A stretch of DNA of 35,237 bases from Pseudomonadota bacterium (GCA_021783435.1 JAJXUC010000020.1:1-35237); one strand, 5' to 3'; shown: positions 1-11,209, counted from the first letter of the stretch. The notes: generated by a model from the sequence alone, not told the origin. Translations and numbers: made by a program.

Positions 1-422
1 TAGTCGGCCAGCACGTCCAGCGCCTTCTGGTAGCGGTTGGCGTGCGAGCGCTCGGCCTTGGCCAGGGTGGAGAACCAGTCGGCGATTTCTTCGAAGCCCT
101 CGTCGCGCGCGGTCTTGGCCATGCCGGGGTACATGTCGGTGTACTCGTGGGTCTCGCCGGCCACGGCGGCCTTCAGGTTGCTGCGGGTCGGGCCGATGGG
201 CAGGCCGGTGGCGGGGTCGCCCACGGCTTCGAGGAATTCGAGGTGGCCGTGCGCGTGGCCGGTCTCGCCTTCGGCGGTGGAGCGGAACAGGGCCGCCACG
301 TCGTTCTGGCCTTCCACGTCAGCCTTGGCGGCGAAGTAGAGATAGCGGCGGTTGGCCATGGATTCGCCGGCGAAGGCGTCTTTCAAGTTTTGCTCGGTTT
401 TCGAGCCTTTGAGTGCTGTCAT
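1..422 (-). CDS. Rubrerythrin-family di-iron protein (3' end at window edge)
   Basis: This is a ferritin-like di-iron protein of the rubrerythrin type. The family reduces hydrogen peroxide or protects against oxidative stress in the cytoplasm; that role is family knowledge. The 140 visible residues carry the full ligand set at the expected spacing: E20, E53 with H56 (ETGH), E90 and E93 (GETHEY), and E124 with H127 (ERSH). Classical rubrerythrin has about 190 residues and a C-terminal rubredoxin domain with CxxC pairs. Here there are no such cysteines up to residue 140, and the last two bases (TA) could begin a stop codon. The protein is therefore probably the short form lacking rubredoxin, which would need a separate electron donor. 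The ATG at 420-422 follows an AGGAG at about 430-434. The gene is transcribed away from the VOC gene. Confidence 0.9.
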   Translation of the reverse strand, partial: MTALKGSKTEQNLKDAFAGESMANRRYLYFAAKADVEGQNDVAALFRSTAEGETGHAHGHLEFLEAVGDPATGLPIGPTRSNLKAAVAGETHEYTDMYPGMAKTARDEGFEEIADWFSTLAKAERSHANRYQKALDVLAD

Positions 423-457
423 CGTTTTCTCCTAGGGTGCAGAAGCTGGACACGATT

Positions 458-478
458 GTTGCCGCTGCACGCGGCAAC
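458..478. promoter_or_regulatory. Perfect inverted repeat at predicted rubrerythrin transcript start
   Basis: GTTGCCGC (458-465) and GCGGCAAC (471-478) form a perfect 8-bp inverted repeat around a 5-base spacer. No T-run follows on either strand, so it is not a terminator. It lies immediately downstream of the predicted -10 of the rubrerythrin promoter. It could be a repressor operator, or a 5'-terminal hairpin of the mRNA. The structure is seen in the sequence; its function is inferred. Confidence 0.45.
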
Positions 479-483
479 TGATT

Positions 484-512
484 AATTTAGCCTCCCTCTG
501 TGACGATGTCTA
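484..512 (-). promoter_or_regulatory. Predicted sigma-70 promoter of the rubrerythrin gene
   Basis: On the minus strand TAGACA (507-512) and TAAATT (484-489) are separated by 17 bases. They match the -35 and -10 consensus at 5/6 and 4/6 positions. The expected start near 477 gives a leader of about 55 bases before the ATG at 422. The call rests on consensus match and position only. Confidence 0.5.
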
Positions 513-584
513 ATGCAGCTTCTCAATGTGGACCATAGGCGGGTTCTATTCACGTCCGGCAGACCCTGTGTTTTCGCCCTCGTC

Positions 585-612
585 TTGCACCACGCCAGGC
601 TCGGCCCATAAT
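585..612 (+). promoter_or_regulatory. Predicted sigma-70 promoter of the VOC gene
   Basis: TTGCAC (585-590) and CATAAT (607-612) are 16 bases apart, each matching the consensus at 5/6 and 5/6 positions. The predicted start near 619 lies about 40 bases upstream of the VOC gene. The remaining intergenic bases between the two divergent genes show nothing else recognisable. Confidence 0.55.
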
Positions 613-656
613 GAAACCATGAGGCGACGAGGTTCGCCCCGACACCATGGAGACGC

Positions 657-1292
657 ATGATGGATAGGTCCGATTTCCCGCTGCCGCGGCCAAGCGCGGG
701 CACGCAGCCGTGCCGCATTCTCGGTCTTCACCACTTCGCGTGGCGCTGTCGCGATGCCGAGGAAACCCGGCATTTCTACGAGGACCTGCTTGGTCTGCCG
801 CTCTATCACATCATTCAGAGTGATCATGTGCCGAGCACGGGCGAGTTCTGCCCCTACACGCATATTTTCTTCCGCATGGCCGATGGCTCCTTCATCGCCT
901 TTTTCGACCTGGGCGACGATGGCATCAGCCAACCCTCGCCCAACACGCCGGCTTGGGTCAACCATCTCGCGCTCCAGGTTGGCAGCGTGGTCGAGCTGGA
1001 GGCGGCCAAGGCCAGACTGCAGGCCGAAGGCGTGGAGGTTCTGGGCGTGATCGACCACCACATCTTCAAGTCGATCTATTTCTTCGATCCCAATGGCATC
1101 CGGGTCGAACTGGCCGCGCAGCAGGCTTCGCCGCAGCAGATGCAGGCGGCGTCGCGGGAGGCTCACGCACGCCTTGCCGAGTGGACGCAGCGCAAGCAGC
1201 AATGGCGCTTGCAGCGTCCTGATGACCGGGCGCAAGGCGCGCTCAGGCCAACGCGCAATGACAGGCCGGAGTATGGCGGCAAGTCGGGCTGA
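657..1292 (+). CDS. VOC-superfamily (glyoxalase/dioxygenase-fold) protein
   Basis: This is a 211-residue protein of the vicinal oxygen chelate superfamily, which includes glyoxalase I, extradiol dioxygenases and metal-dependent isomerases. The two beta-alpha-beta modules can be followed. The first starts at LGLHHFAWR (residues 23-30, His25/His26). The second starts at VNHLALQV (about 101-108, His103) and ends at YFFDPNGIRVEL (about 141-152, Glu151), a typical metal-ligand strand. The substrate cannot be read from the sequence. The C-terminal tail after residue 155 is Gln/Arg-rich and probably disordered. Two start codons are adjacent: GGAGA at 649-653 lies 3 bases from the ATG at 657 but 6 bases from the ATG at 660, so the real start may be 660. 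It is probably co-transcribed with the reductase 56 bases downstream, which may act on a related small metabolite. Confidence 0.82.
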   Translation: MMDRSDFPLPRPSAGTQPCRILGLHHFAWRCRDAEETRHFYEDLLGLPLYHIIQSDHVPSTGEFCPYTHIFFRMADGSFIAFFDLGDDGISQPSPNTPAWVNHLALQVGSVVELEAAKARLQAEGVEVLGVIDHHIFKSIYFFDPNGIRVELAAQQASPQQMQAASREAHARLAEWTQRKQQWRLQRPDDRAQGALRPTRNDRPEYGGKSG

Positions 1293-1348
1293 AGCATCGG
1301 CCGGCGGCCCTTACGATCGGGGGCCATGTTTCACGCAAGGACTCGACC

Positions 1349-2278
1349 ATGACCACTCCGCAGTCGCCCGACGCGGCGCACGGCCCCGGCGCCGCATCCA
1401 ACGTCCACCGTCTCGGCACCCTGGCCTTCATCGGGCTCGGTGCCATGGGCGGGGCCATGTGCGGGCATTTGCATCGCGCCGGATACACGCTGCGCGTTTA
1501 CGCGCGCGATCCGGCCAAGCGGGAGCGCGCCCGGGCCTCCGGCATGCACGTGTGCGACAGCCCGGCGGAGGCCGCGCGGGGTGCGGCGTTCGTCTTCAGC
1601 AATGTCACGTCGACCCCGGACGTTGGCCAAGTTCTGCTCGGCGAGCAAGGCGTCATCCACGGCGCAGAAGCGGGGACGGTCTGCATCGACCACAGCACCA
1701 TCGCGCCAGCGGGAGCCAGGGACTTTGCCCGGCAACTGGCCGAACGCGGCCTGTCTTTCCTCGACGCGCCGGTTTCGGGCGGCGAGAAGGGGGCGCGCGA
1801 GGCCAGCCTGTCGATCATGGTGGGCGGCGAAACCGAGGTTTATGCGCAGGCGCTGCCATTGCTGCGGCTGCTGGGCAGCACCATCACGCATATCGGGCCG
1901 GCCGGCAGCGGTCAGGTGGCCAAGCTGTGCAACCAGATCGTGCAGGTGATCAATATCGAGGGCATCGCCGAGGCCATGCGTTTCGCCGCCGCGGAGGGCG
2001 CCGATCTGCCGCGCGTGCTGCAGGCGATCGCAGCTGGCATGGCCGGCAGCCGCATGCTTGACCTCATGGGGCCGAAAATGGCCGGGCGCGACTTTTCGGC
2101 CGGCATCCAGGCGCGTCTGCACGCCAAGGACTTCGGGCTGGCCGCGGAGGCCGCCAGCCACGCCGGACTCCAGCTGCCGGCGCTGCGGGTGGTGCAGGCC
2201 CAGCTCGACCGGCTCATGGCCATGGGAATGGGGCATGACGACACCAGCTCGCTGCTGCGCGTGCTGGAGGCGGGATGA
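1349..2278 (+). CDS. NAD(P)-dependent 3-hydroxyisobutyrate dehydrogenase-family reductase
   Basis: This is a 309-residue beta-hydroxyacid dehydrogenase of the family that includes 3-hydroxyisobutyrate dehydrogenase, tartronate semialdehyde reductase and 6-phosphogluconate dehydrogenase. It has the N-terminal Rossmann motif FIGLGAMGGAM (about 27-37, GxGxxG), the substrate loop DAPVSGGEKGA (about 139-149) and the catalytic lysine in GQVAKLCNQ (Lys192). The C-terminal all-helical domain is present. About 20 residues precede the Rossmann strand, longer than usual, so an internal start is conceivable. However, the ATG at 1349 has an AAGGA at 1337-1341. The exact substrate is undetermined. It lies 56 bases after the VOC gene and is convergent with acnA; its stop codon overlaps the edge of the acnA terminator. 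Confidence 0.85.
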   Translation: MTTPQSPDAAHGPGAASNVHRLGTLAFIGLGAMGGAMCGHLHRAGYTLRVYARDPAKRERARASGMHVCDSPAEAARGAAFVFSNVTSTPDVGQVLLGEQGVIHGAEAGTVCIDHSTIAPAGARDFARQLAERGLSFLDAPVSGGEKGAREASLSIMVGGETEVYAQALPLLRLLGSTITHIGPAGSGQVAKLCNQIVQVINIEGIAEAMRFAAAEGADLPRVLQAIAAGMAGSRMLDLMGPKMAGRDFSAGIQARLHAKDFGLAAEAASHAGLQLPALRVVQAQLDRLMAMGMGHDDTSSLLRVLEAG

Positions 2279-2301
2279 AAAACCCGGGCATGGCCCGGGT
2301 T
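2278..2301 (-). terminator. Rho-independent terminator of the mdh-prp-acnA operon
   Basis: AACCCGGGC (2281-2289) and GCCCGGGTT (2293-2301) form a perfect 9-bp stem with a 3-base loop. Read on the minus strand it runs directly into a T-tract (2282-2278), 38 bases beyond the acnA stop. On the plus strand no T-run follows, so it should mainly terminate acnA transcription. The rest of the gap to acnA holds nothing else recognisable. Confidence 0.75.
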
Positions 2302-2338
2302 CAGCCCTGATCGCAGCGAGGAAGCGGGGCTCTTTGGC

Positions 2339-5086
<2,748 letters not shown>

Positions 5087-5131
5087 GGCGAACTCCGGGG
5101 AAGGATTGTTGCTGGAGAAGACAGACGGGAT

Positions 5132-6586
5132 TCAAGCCTGGCAGTACAGGTCGACGTACTCGTGCACAGGCATTGCGGCGAGCGTGGCGGGGTTGAGCGA
5201 GGCGCGCGCGATGCGTTCCTGTTGCCGCGGCGCGAAGCGGCGCGCCAGGTTGGTGCGGAACTTGGCTTCGAGCAGGGGGATGCCGTCCTCGCGGCGGCGC
5301 CTGTGACCGATGGGATATTCGACGACGATTTCGGGCAGCCGGCTGCCATCCTTGAACGTGACGGTGAGCGCGTTGGCGATGGAGCGTTTGTCCGGGTCGT
5401 GATAGTCCTTGCTGAACTGGGGATCTTCCGCACAGGCGATGATGCCGCGCAGCGCGTCGATGCGCGGATCGGCGGCCACGGCGTCTTCGTAGTCGGCGGC
5501 AGTGAGGCGTCCGAACAGCAGCGGAACCGCCACCATGTACTGGATGCAGTGGTCCCGGTCGGCCGGATTGCTCAGCGGGCCCTTCTTGTCAATGATGCGG
5601 ATACAGGCCTCGTGGGTGCGGATGCTGATGGAGGCGATGTCCGCGGCGGTCCTGCCCATGGCGACGAGTTGAGCATGGACCTGCATCGCCGCCTCCACGG
5701 CGGTCTGCGCATGGAACTCGGCCGGGTAGCTGATCTTGAACAGCACGTTCTCCATCACATAGGAGCCGAACGGCCGCTGGAGCTTGAACGGCTGGCCCTT
5801 GAAAAGGACGTCGTAGAACCCCCAGGTCTTGGCCGAGAGCACCGATGGGTAGCCCATTTCACCCGTGCGGGCGATGAGCGCCAGACGCACGCCGCGGCTG
5901 GTGGCGTCGCCCGCGGCCCAGCTCTTGCGGCTGCCGGTGTTGGGGGCGTGGCGGTAGGTGCGCAGGCTTTGCCCGTCCACCCAGGCGAGCGACACGGCGT
6001 TGATGATCTCGTCGCGCGACAGGCCCAGCAAGCGCCCGACGACCGCCGTGGTGGCCACCTTGACCAGCACCACATGGTCGAGCCCGACCTTGTTGAACGC
6101 GTTTTCCAGCGCGATGATTCCCTGAATCTCGTGCGCCTGGATCATGGCATTGAGCACGTCGCGCATCACCAGGGGTGGTTTGCCGGTCGCCACCGCGGTG
6201 CGGCTGATCCAGTCGGCCACGGCCAGAATGCCGCCGAGGTTGTCGCTCGGGTGACCCCATTCGGCCGCCAGCCAAGTGTCGTTGAAGTCCAGCCAGCGGA
6301 TCATCGCCCCGATGTTGAACGCCGCCTGCACGGGGTCGAGCTGGTAAGGCGTGCCGGGAACCTTGGCGCCGTTCGGCACCACCGTTCCCAGCACGACCGG
6401 GCCGAGCAGCTTGGTGCAGGCCGGATACTCCAACGCCTCCAACCCACAGCCCAGGGTGTCGATCAGGCACAACCTGGCGGTTTCAAATGCAAGACCCTGG
6501 AACTGACGCTGGCCGAGCACGTAGTCGGCGATGTCGGCAAGGATCGGGTCGGGGGCGGGGCGAACGTTGGAGATGGCTGCAGTCAT
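5132..6586 (-). CDS. prpD: 2-methylcitrate dehydratase PrpD
   Basis: This is a 484-residue MmgE/PrpD-family dehydratase that converts 2-methylcitrate to 2-methyl-cis-aconitate without an iron-sulfur cluster. Length and sequence match PrpD across the whole protein. Typical PrpD segments are visible: IADYVLGQ near the N-terminus, [15 protein letters not shown] (about 48-62), [21 protein letters not shown] (about 100-121) and [15 protein letters not shown] in the middle. An upstream in-frame extension exists, but the start chosen is the ATG at 6584-6586, because it gives the family N-terminus and lies 20 bases after the stop of the preceding gene. No good Shine-Dalgarno is visible, so translation may depend on coupling to that upstream gene. 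Within the operon it supplies the substrate for the aconitase encoded next. Confidence 0.93.
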   Translation of the reverse strand: MTAAISNVRPAPDPILADIADYVLGQRQFQGLAFETARLCLIDTLGCGLEALEYPACTKLLGPVVLGTVVPNGAKVPGTPYQLDPVQAAFNIGAMIRWLDFNDTWLAAEWGHPSDNLGGILAVADWISRTAVATGKPPLVMRDVLNAMIQAHEIQGIIALENAFNKVGLDHVVLVKVATTAVVGRLLGLSRDEIINAVSLAWVDGQSLRTYRHAPNTGSRKSWAAGDATSRGVRLALIARTGEMGYPSVLSAKTWGFYDVLFKGQPFKLQRPFGSYVMENVLFKISYPAEFHAQTAVEAAMQVHAQLVAMGRTAADIASISIRTHEACIRIIDKKGPLSNPADRDHCIQYMVAVPLLFGRLTAADYEDAVAADPRIDALRGIIACAEDPQFSKDYHDPDKRSIANALTVTFKDGSRLPEIVVEYPIGHRRRREDGIPLLEAKFRTNLARRFAPRQQERIARASLNPATLAAMPVHEYVDLYCQA

Positions 6587-6606
6587 GGAGCGGTCGGAGA
6601 GGGGAA

Positions 6607-7059
6607 CTACTTGCTGGCGACGATGGGGTTGCAGTCGTCGGCCAGGCGGGTCATGTCCCGCTTGTCGAACAACATGCTCTTGGCGGGAATCTGGATCATC
6701 ACCAGGCCGGCCTTGGCATCGTCGAAGTGGTAGGCGCCGGTCGTGGTGGGTTTGCGGGTGAGCAGGTAACGCCTGCCTTTCCAGGTGATGAGGATGGTGT
6801 GATCGTTCGCGCCGTCGCGCTTCACGTCCATCGTTTGATGCGAACCACAGCGCATGTGGCCCCATTTCATCTGGTAGGCGGGATTGACGGCCTGTTCTGC
6901 TGCCGCGGTCGCTGCGGCGCGTTGCTCGGCGGATGGCTGGGCGTTGTTTCCAGACAACGATTGAGCGGCGTAGGCGGCCGGCAAGAGCAGGGTGGCGGCG
7001 ATGAAGGCACCGAAAAACGTCGGAATGGGGCGGGCTGCAGACAAAGCTTGGGGCATCAT
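6607..7059 (-). CDS. Secreted small protein, MliC-like, of unknown role
   Basis: This is a 150-residue protein with a clear Sec signal peptide: hydrophobic [12 protein letters not shown] at about 15-26 and likely cleavage after AYA at residue 31. There is no lipobox cysteine, so it should be a soluble periplasmic protein. The mature part has two cysteines (Cys71 in HMRCGSHQ and Cys143 in LADDCNP) flanking a beta-rich segment. The order is conserved in spacing with MliC-type C-type lysozyme inhibitors: Cys, then a xGRRYLL strand, then [10 protein letters not shown], then a final Cys. I offer this only as a weak resemblance. It lies between prpC and prpD with gaps of 41 and 20 bases, so it is almost certainly co-transcribed with the methylcitrate genes. 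Nothing in it suggests a metabolic enzyme. The ATG at 7059 has a GAGGAG about 8 bases upstream. Confidence 0.7.
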   Translation of the reverse strand: MMPQALSAARPIPTFFGAFIAATLLLPAAYAAQSLSGNNAQPSAEQRAAATAAAEQAVNPAYQMKWGHMRCGSHQTMDVKRDGANDHTILITWKGRRYLLTRKPTTTGAYHFDDAKAGLVMIQIPAKSMLFDKRDMTRLADDCNPIVASK

Positions 7060-7100
7060 GGTCAGGTCTCCTCAGCGCAGGAATCGCCACATTCGCAGGC

Positions 7101-8258
7101 TTAGGGGCGCTGCTCCAGCGGCGTGAATGACAGGTCGTCAGGACCAGTGTAATTCGCGCTTGGGCGGATAATTTTGTTATCCACACGCTGCTCGATGACG
7201 TGCGCGCTCCAGCCGCTGGTGCGCGAAATCACGAAGAGCGGGGTGAACATCGTCGTGGGTACGCCCATCAGGGAGTAGCTCACGGCGCTGAACCAATCCA
7301 GGTTCGGAAACATGTTCTTTTCGCGCCGCATCACCGCTTCGAGGCGTTCGGCGATGTTGAATCGCCGCATGTCATGCGCCTTCTCGCTCAGCCGCCTGGC
7401 CACGCTTTTGATCACTTCGTTGCGTGGGTCGGCGATGGTGTAGACCGGATGGCCGAAGCCGATGATGACTTCCTTGTTTGCCACGCGCCGCACGATGTCG
7501 GCCTCGGCCTCGTCGGGATCGTCATAGCGGTTCTGGGTGTCAAACGCCGCTTCGTTGGCGCCGCCATGCTTGGGGCCGCGCAGGGCGCCGATGGCGCCGG
7601 CGATGCAGGAATAGAAATCGCTGCCTGTGCCGGCAATCACGCGCGCGGCGAAGGTCGAGGCGTTGAATTCGTGTTCGGCATAGAGGTTCAGCGAGGTGTG
7701 CATCGCGCGCACCCAATGCATCGGAGCCGGCTTGCCGTGCAGCAGATGCAGGAAATGGCCGGCAATGTATTCGTCGTCCGTTTCGACCTCGATGCGCCTT
7801 CCGTTGTGGCTGTAGTGGTACCAATAGAGCAGCATGGAACCCAGGCAGGCCATGAGCCGGTCGGCGATGTCGCGTGCGCCGGGAATGCTGTGGTCGTCCT
7901 TCTCCGGCAGCACGCAGCCCAGCGCCGAAACGCCGGTGCGCATGACGTCCATCGGGTGGCTGGAGGCGGGCAGGTTTTCCAGGACTGCGCGCACCTGGGC
8001 CGGAACGCCGCGCAGCGCCTTGAGCTTGGCCTTGTACGCCGCCAACTCGGCCTTGTTGGGCAACTTGCCATGCACCAGCAGGTGGGCGATTTCCTCGAAC
8101 TCGCATACATCGGCCATGTCGAGAATGTCATAGCCTCGGTAGTGCAGGTCGTTGCCGGTGCGGCCGACCGTGCATAGCGCGGTGTTGCCGGCGACGACGC
8201 CTGAGAGCGCGACGGATTTCTTCTGTTTGGGCGGTGTGGTGGCTTGGGCTTCGCTCAT
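7101..8258 (-). CDS. prpC: 2-methylcitrate synthase
   Basis: This is a citrate-synthase-family enzyme of 385 residues that condenses propionyl-CoA with oxaloacetate to 2-methylcitrate. The catalytic triad is visible as His231 (GPKHGGANE), His270 (GFGHPVY) and Asp321 (FPNLDWFS). It is about 50 residues shorter than the gltA product in this window and lacks that protein's N-terminal domain, as PrpC proteins do. GHPVY in place of GHRVYK, and [10 protein letters not shown] near residue 43, also separate it from GltA. GAGGAG lies 6 bases before the ATG at 8258. It sits 30 bases after prpB, and its oxaloacetate substrate is made by the first gene of the operon, mdh. Confidence 0.95.
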   Translation of the reverse strand: MSEAQATTPPKQKKSVALSGVVAGNTALCTVGRTGNDLHYRGYDILDMADVCEFEEIAHLLVHGKLPNKAELAAYKAKLKALRGVPAQVRAVLENLPASSHPMDVMRTGVSALGCVLPEKDDHSIPGARDIADRLMACLGSMLLYWYHYSHNGRRIEVETDDEYIAGHFLHLLHGKPAPMHWVRAMHTSLNLYAEHEFNASTFAARVIAGTGSDFYSCIAGAIGALRGPKHGGANEAAFDTQNRYDDPDEAEADIVRRVANKEVIIGFGHPVYTIADPRNEVIKSVARRLSEKAHDMRRFNIAERLEAVMRREKNMFPNLDWFSAVSYSLMGVPTTMFTPLFVISRTSGWSAHVIEQRVDNKIIRPSANYTGPDDLSFTPLEQRP

Positions 8259-8288
8259 GCTTGTCTCCTCGGTTTGGTGCGGCCGGGT

Positions 8289-9179
8289 TTACTTGGCCCT
8301 TTCCTGCTCGAACAGCGCGTCCAGACGGCGTTCGTAATCGTGATAGCCGATGACGTCATACAGTTCGGCGCGCGTCTGCATGGTGTTGATGACGTTTTTC
8401 TGCGTGCCCTCCTTGCGGATGGCGCCGTAGACCGTTTCGGCCGCTTTGTTCATGGCGCGGAAGGCCGATAGGGGGTACAGCGCCAAGCCCACGCCGGCGG
8501 ACTGCAACTCATCCGTCGTGAACAAGGGCGTGGCGCCGAACTCGGTGATGTTGGCCAGCACGGGAACCTTGACCGCATCGGCGAAACGCCGGTACATCGC
8601 CAGTTCGGTCATGGCTTCAGGGAAGATCATGTCGGCGCCGGCCTCGACGCAGGCCACGGCGCGCTCGATGGCGGCTTCCAGCCCTTCGACGGCCAGCGCA
8701 TCGGTGCGGGCCATGACGACGAAACCGGCATCGGTGCGGGCATCCACCGCCGCCTTGATGCGGTCCACCATTTCGGCGGTGCTCACGATTTCCTTGCCGG
8801 GACGGTGGCCGCAGCGCTTGGCGCCGACCTGATCCTCGATGTGCATGGCCGCGGCGCCGAACTTGATCAGGCTTTTGACGGTGCGGGCGATGTTGAAGGC
8901 GCTCGGACCCAGGCCCGTGTCCGCGTCCACCAGCAGCGGCAGGTCGCACACGTCGGTGATGCGCCGCACGTCGGTGAGCACGTCGTCGAGGGTGTTGATG
9001 CCCAAGTCAGGCATGCCCAGCGATCCGGCGGCCACGCCGCCGCCCGACAGGTAGATGGCGCGAAACCCGGCGCGTTTGGCGAGCAGGGCGTGCTGGGCAT
9101 TGATGGCCCCGGCAACCTGCAGCGGCCGCTCCTGTCGCTGCGCTTCGCGGAAGCGCTGCCCGGCTGTGAGTGGGGTCAC
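8289..9179 (-). CDS. prpB: 2-methylisocitrate lyase
   Basis: This is a 296-residue member of the isocitrate lyase/PEP mutase superfamily. It cleaves 2-methylisocitrate to pyruvate and succinate, the last step of the methylcitrate cycle. The signature [10 protein letters not shown] (121-130) contains catalytic Cys123. DADTG (85-89) supplies the magnesium-binding aspartates, and the YLSGGG loop is at 43-48. CGHRPGKE rather than KCGH followed by a long insert argues against glyoxylate-cycle isocitrate lyase. The start is GTG (9177-9179), with a perfect GGAGG at 9188-9192, 8 bases upstream. An ATG inside that spacer is out of frame and hits a stop after three codons. It is 41 bases after mdh and 30 bases before prpC. 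Confidence 0.95.
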   Translation of the reverse strand: MTPLTAGQRFREAQRQERPLQVAGAINAQHALLAKRAGFRAIYLSGGGVAAGSLGMPDLGINTLDDVLTDVRRITDVCDLPLLVDADTGLGPSAFNIARTVKSLIKFGAAAMHIEDQVGAKRCGHRPGKEIVSTAEMVDRIKAAVDARTDAGFVVMARTDALAVEGLEAAIERAVACVEAGADMIFPEAMTELAMYRRFADAVKVPVLANITEFGATPLFTTDELQSAGVGLALYPLSAFRAMNKAAETVYGAIRKEGTQKNVINTMQTRAELYDVIGYHDYERRLDALFEQERAK

Positions 9180-9220
9180 GGTGTCATCCTCCGGTGTGTG
9201 CTGGCTGGGGCGAGCCGGGC

Positions 9221-10207
9221 TTACAGCAGGTGCTTCACGCCGTCTCGCTCTTCCATGATCTCGGCAAGAGTCTTGTCGATGCAGCTCTGCGAGAACGCGT
9301 CGATGGGCAGGCCTTCCACGCGTTTGTAGGCGCCGGCATCGCAGGTGACCGGGACGCCGAACATGGTGTCCTCAGGGATGCCGTAGGAGCCGTCCGACGG
9401 AATGCCCATCGTCACCCAGCGGCCGTTGGTGCCGAGAAACCAGTCGTGCATATGGTCGATGGCGGCGTTGGCCGCGGAGGCCGCAGAGCTCAGGCCGCGC
9501 GCCTCGATGATGGCCGCGCCTCGCTTGCCCACGGTGGGCAGGAAGGTGTTGCGGTTCCAGTCGTCGTCGTTGATCAGATCCTTCACCGGCTTGCCGTCGA
9601 TGGTGGCGAAGCGGTAGTCGGCATACATGGTGGGCGAGTGGTTGCCCCAGACGCAGAACTTCTCGATCGAGGCGACGGGTTTGCCGAGCTTGGCGGCGAT
9701 TTGCGACAGGCCGCGGTTGTGGTCGAGTCGCAGCATGGCGGTGAAATTCTTCTTCGGCAGGTCGGGGGCCGATTTCATCGCGATATAAGCGTTGGTGTTG
9801 GCCGGATTGCCGACGACGAGCACGCGCACGTCGCGCTTGGCCACGGCATTCAGCGCCTTGCCCTGCGCGGTGAAGATCTGCGCATTGGCCGAGAGCAGGT
9901 CGCGCCGTTCCATGCCGGGGCCGCGCGGGCGGGCGCCGACGAGCAAGGCGGCGTCGATGTCCTTGAACGCCGCGTTCGGGTCGCCGTGCGCGCTCATGCC
10001 AGCCAGCAGCGGGAAGGCGCAGTCCTCCAGTTCCATCATCACACCCTTGAGTGCCTTCTGGGCTTTCTCGTCGGGGATTTCCAGCAGTTGCAGGATGACG
10101 GGCTGGTCCTTGCCCAGCATCTCGCCGGAGGCGATGCGAAACAACAAGGCATAGCCGATCTGGCCGGCTGCGCCGGTCACGGCAACACGCATGGGGGCTT
10201 TGGTCAT
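9221..10207 (-). CDS. mdh: Malate dehydrogenase
   Basis: This NAD-dependent malate dehydrogenase has 328 residues and belongs to the lactate/malate dehydrogenase group with the longer, cytosolic-type sequence usual in betaproteobacteria. It oxidises malate to oxaloacetate. It shows the nucleotide-binding [13 protein letters not shown] (10-22), the mobile loop with [11 protein letters not shown] (91-101), the LDHNR segment (161-165) and catalytic His190 in WGNHSPT. GGAG at 10214-10217 precedes the ATG at 10207. It is the first gene of the minus-strand operon, and its oxaloacetate feeds both PrpC and GltA. Transcription starts from the intergenic region shared with gntR, so the regulator is well placed to control it. 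Confidence 0.96.
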   Translation of the reverse strand: MTKAPMRVAVTGAAGQIGYALLFRIASGEMLGKDQPVILQLLEIPDEKAQKALKGVMMELEDCAFPLLAGMSAHGDPNAAFKDIDAALLVGARPRGPGMERRDLLSANAQIFTAQGKALNAVAKRDVRVLVVGNPANTNAYIAMKSAPDLPKKNFTAMLRLDHNRGLSQIAAKLGKPVASIEKFCVWGNHSPTMYADYRFATIDGKPVKDLINDDDWNRNTFLPTVGKRGAAIIEARGLSSAASAANAAIDHMHDWFLGTNGRWVTMGIPSDGSYGIPEDTMFGVPVTCDAGAYKRVEGLPIDAFSQSCIDKTLAEIMEERDGVKHLL

Positions 10208-10325
10208 GATGGACTCCGTTGGATGGGCGGATGGAAGGTCGGGGACTCGTTTTTCGTGATGGGGCGTTGACGGCGCTCCATGGCTGCCGACACCATAGAC
10301 CGTGTCATGATGCGGCGCATCAAGC

Positions 10326-10354
10326 AGTTTAGGCCTGCAGCGTCATGGCGTCAA
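10326..10354 (-). promoter_or_regulatory. Predicted sigma-70 promoter of the mdh-prp-acnA operon
   Basis: On the minus strand TTGACG (10349-10354) and TAAACT (10326-10331) are separated by 17 bases, matching the consensus at 5/6 and 4/6. The predicted start near 10319 leaves a leader of about 112 bases before mdh. The palindrome at 10362-10379 sits just upstream of the -35, suitable for regulation from there. Confidence 0.55.
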
Positions 10355-10361
10355 CGAACCT

Positions 10362-10399
10362 ATGTCATATATAAGACATCTATTAAGACAGGCTAGACA
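10362..10399. promoter_or_regulatory. Candidate GntR operator: palindrome plus repeated TAAGACA boxes
   Basis: ATGTC (10362-10366) and GACAT (10375-10379) form an inverted repeat around an AT-rich 8-base centre. Overlapping it are direct repeats TAAGACA (10372-10378), TAAGACA (10384-10390) and CTAGACA (10393-10399). The element lies between mdh and gntR, is markedly more AT-rich than its surroundings, and could also contain the plus-strand -10 of gntR. Binding by the adjacent GntR protein is an inference from position and symmetry. Confidence 0.5.
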
Positions 10400-10420
10400 A
10401 GCTGCCGCGCCTGTGCTGCA

Positions 10421-11209
10421 ATGCAGCGCATGGTCAGCCCGTCTCACTCTTCCAATCAGCCTGTCGGATCGGCGGCCGGCAACACGGCGCCTGTATTCAG
10501 TCCGCTGTACCAGCAGATCAAGGCGCTGATCACGCGCGGCTTGCAAAGCGGGGAGTGGAAGCCGGGAGAGATTATCCCCAGCGAGGCTGAACTGGCTGTG
10601 CGATTTGGCGTCAGCCAGGGCACCGTGCGCAAGGCCATCGACGAGTTGGCCGCCGAGAATCTGCTGATCCGGCGCCAGGGGCGCGGGACCTTCGTTTCCA
10701 CGCATCACGAAGAACAGGTCAAGTTCCGTTTCCTGCGCCTGGTGCCCGATGGCGAACCCGGCCAGACCCTGCGCATGGAGCGGCAGTTCCTCGCATGTCA
10801 CCGCATACGTGCGGCGGCCGACGTGGCGCGGGCTCTGAGCATCAAGCCCGGCGACATGGTGTTCGAAATCCGGCGCATCCTGCGCATGGGTGGCGAGCCG
10901 GTGGTGTACGAGGACATCTACCTGCAAAGCACATCGTTTCGTGGGCTCACCGCGGAGCGCCTGGAGCGCTACCAGGGGCCCCTGTACGCCCTGTTCGAAT
11001 CGGAATTCGGCACGCGCATGGTCAGGGCCGAGGAGAAGATCCGCGCCGTCAACGCCGGTGGGCAGGAGGCCGAGCTGTTGGGAGTGCGCGCGGGGCAAGC
11101 GTTGCTGTCGGTCGAGCGCCTGTCGTTCAGTTATGGCGACCAGCCTGTGGAATTGCGGCGCGGCCTGTATTCCACGGCGCATCACTACTACCGCAACGCA
11201 CTGAGTTGA
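10421..11209 (+). CDS. GntR-family (HutC/UTRA) transcriptional regulator
   Basis: This is a 262-residue regulator with an N-terminal winged helix-turn-helix (about 28-94). The GntR signature is clear: PLYQQIKALI, GEIIPSEAELAVRFGVSQGTVRKAI, then the wing LLIRRQGRGTFV. The C-terminal part (about 112-255) reads as a UTRA ligand-binding domain of the HutC subfamily, with LSIKPGDMVFEIRRIL, YEDIYL and a final strand pair. UTRA domains sense small metabolites; the ligand here is unknown. Two in-frame ATGs, 10421 and 10430, are possible starts and neither has a convincing Shine-Dalgarno. The gene is divergent from mdh and 78 bases upstream of sdhC. It is therefore the likely local regulator of both the mdh-prp-acnA operon and the sdh genes. 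Autoregulation through the palindrome at 10362-10379 is plausible. Confidence 0.9.
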   Translation: MQRMVSPSHSSNQPVGSAAGNTAPVFSPLYQQIKALITRGLQSGEWKPGEIIPSEAELAVRFGVSQGTVRKAIDELAAENLLIRRQGRGTFVSTHHEEQVKFRFLRLVPDGEPGQTLRMERQFLACHRIRAAADVARALSIKPGDMVFEIRRILRMGGEPVVYEDIYLQSTSFRGLTAERLERYQGPLYALFESEFGTRMVRAEEKIRAVNAGGQEAELLGVRAGQALLSVERLSFSYGDQPVELRRGLYSTAHHYYRNALS

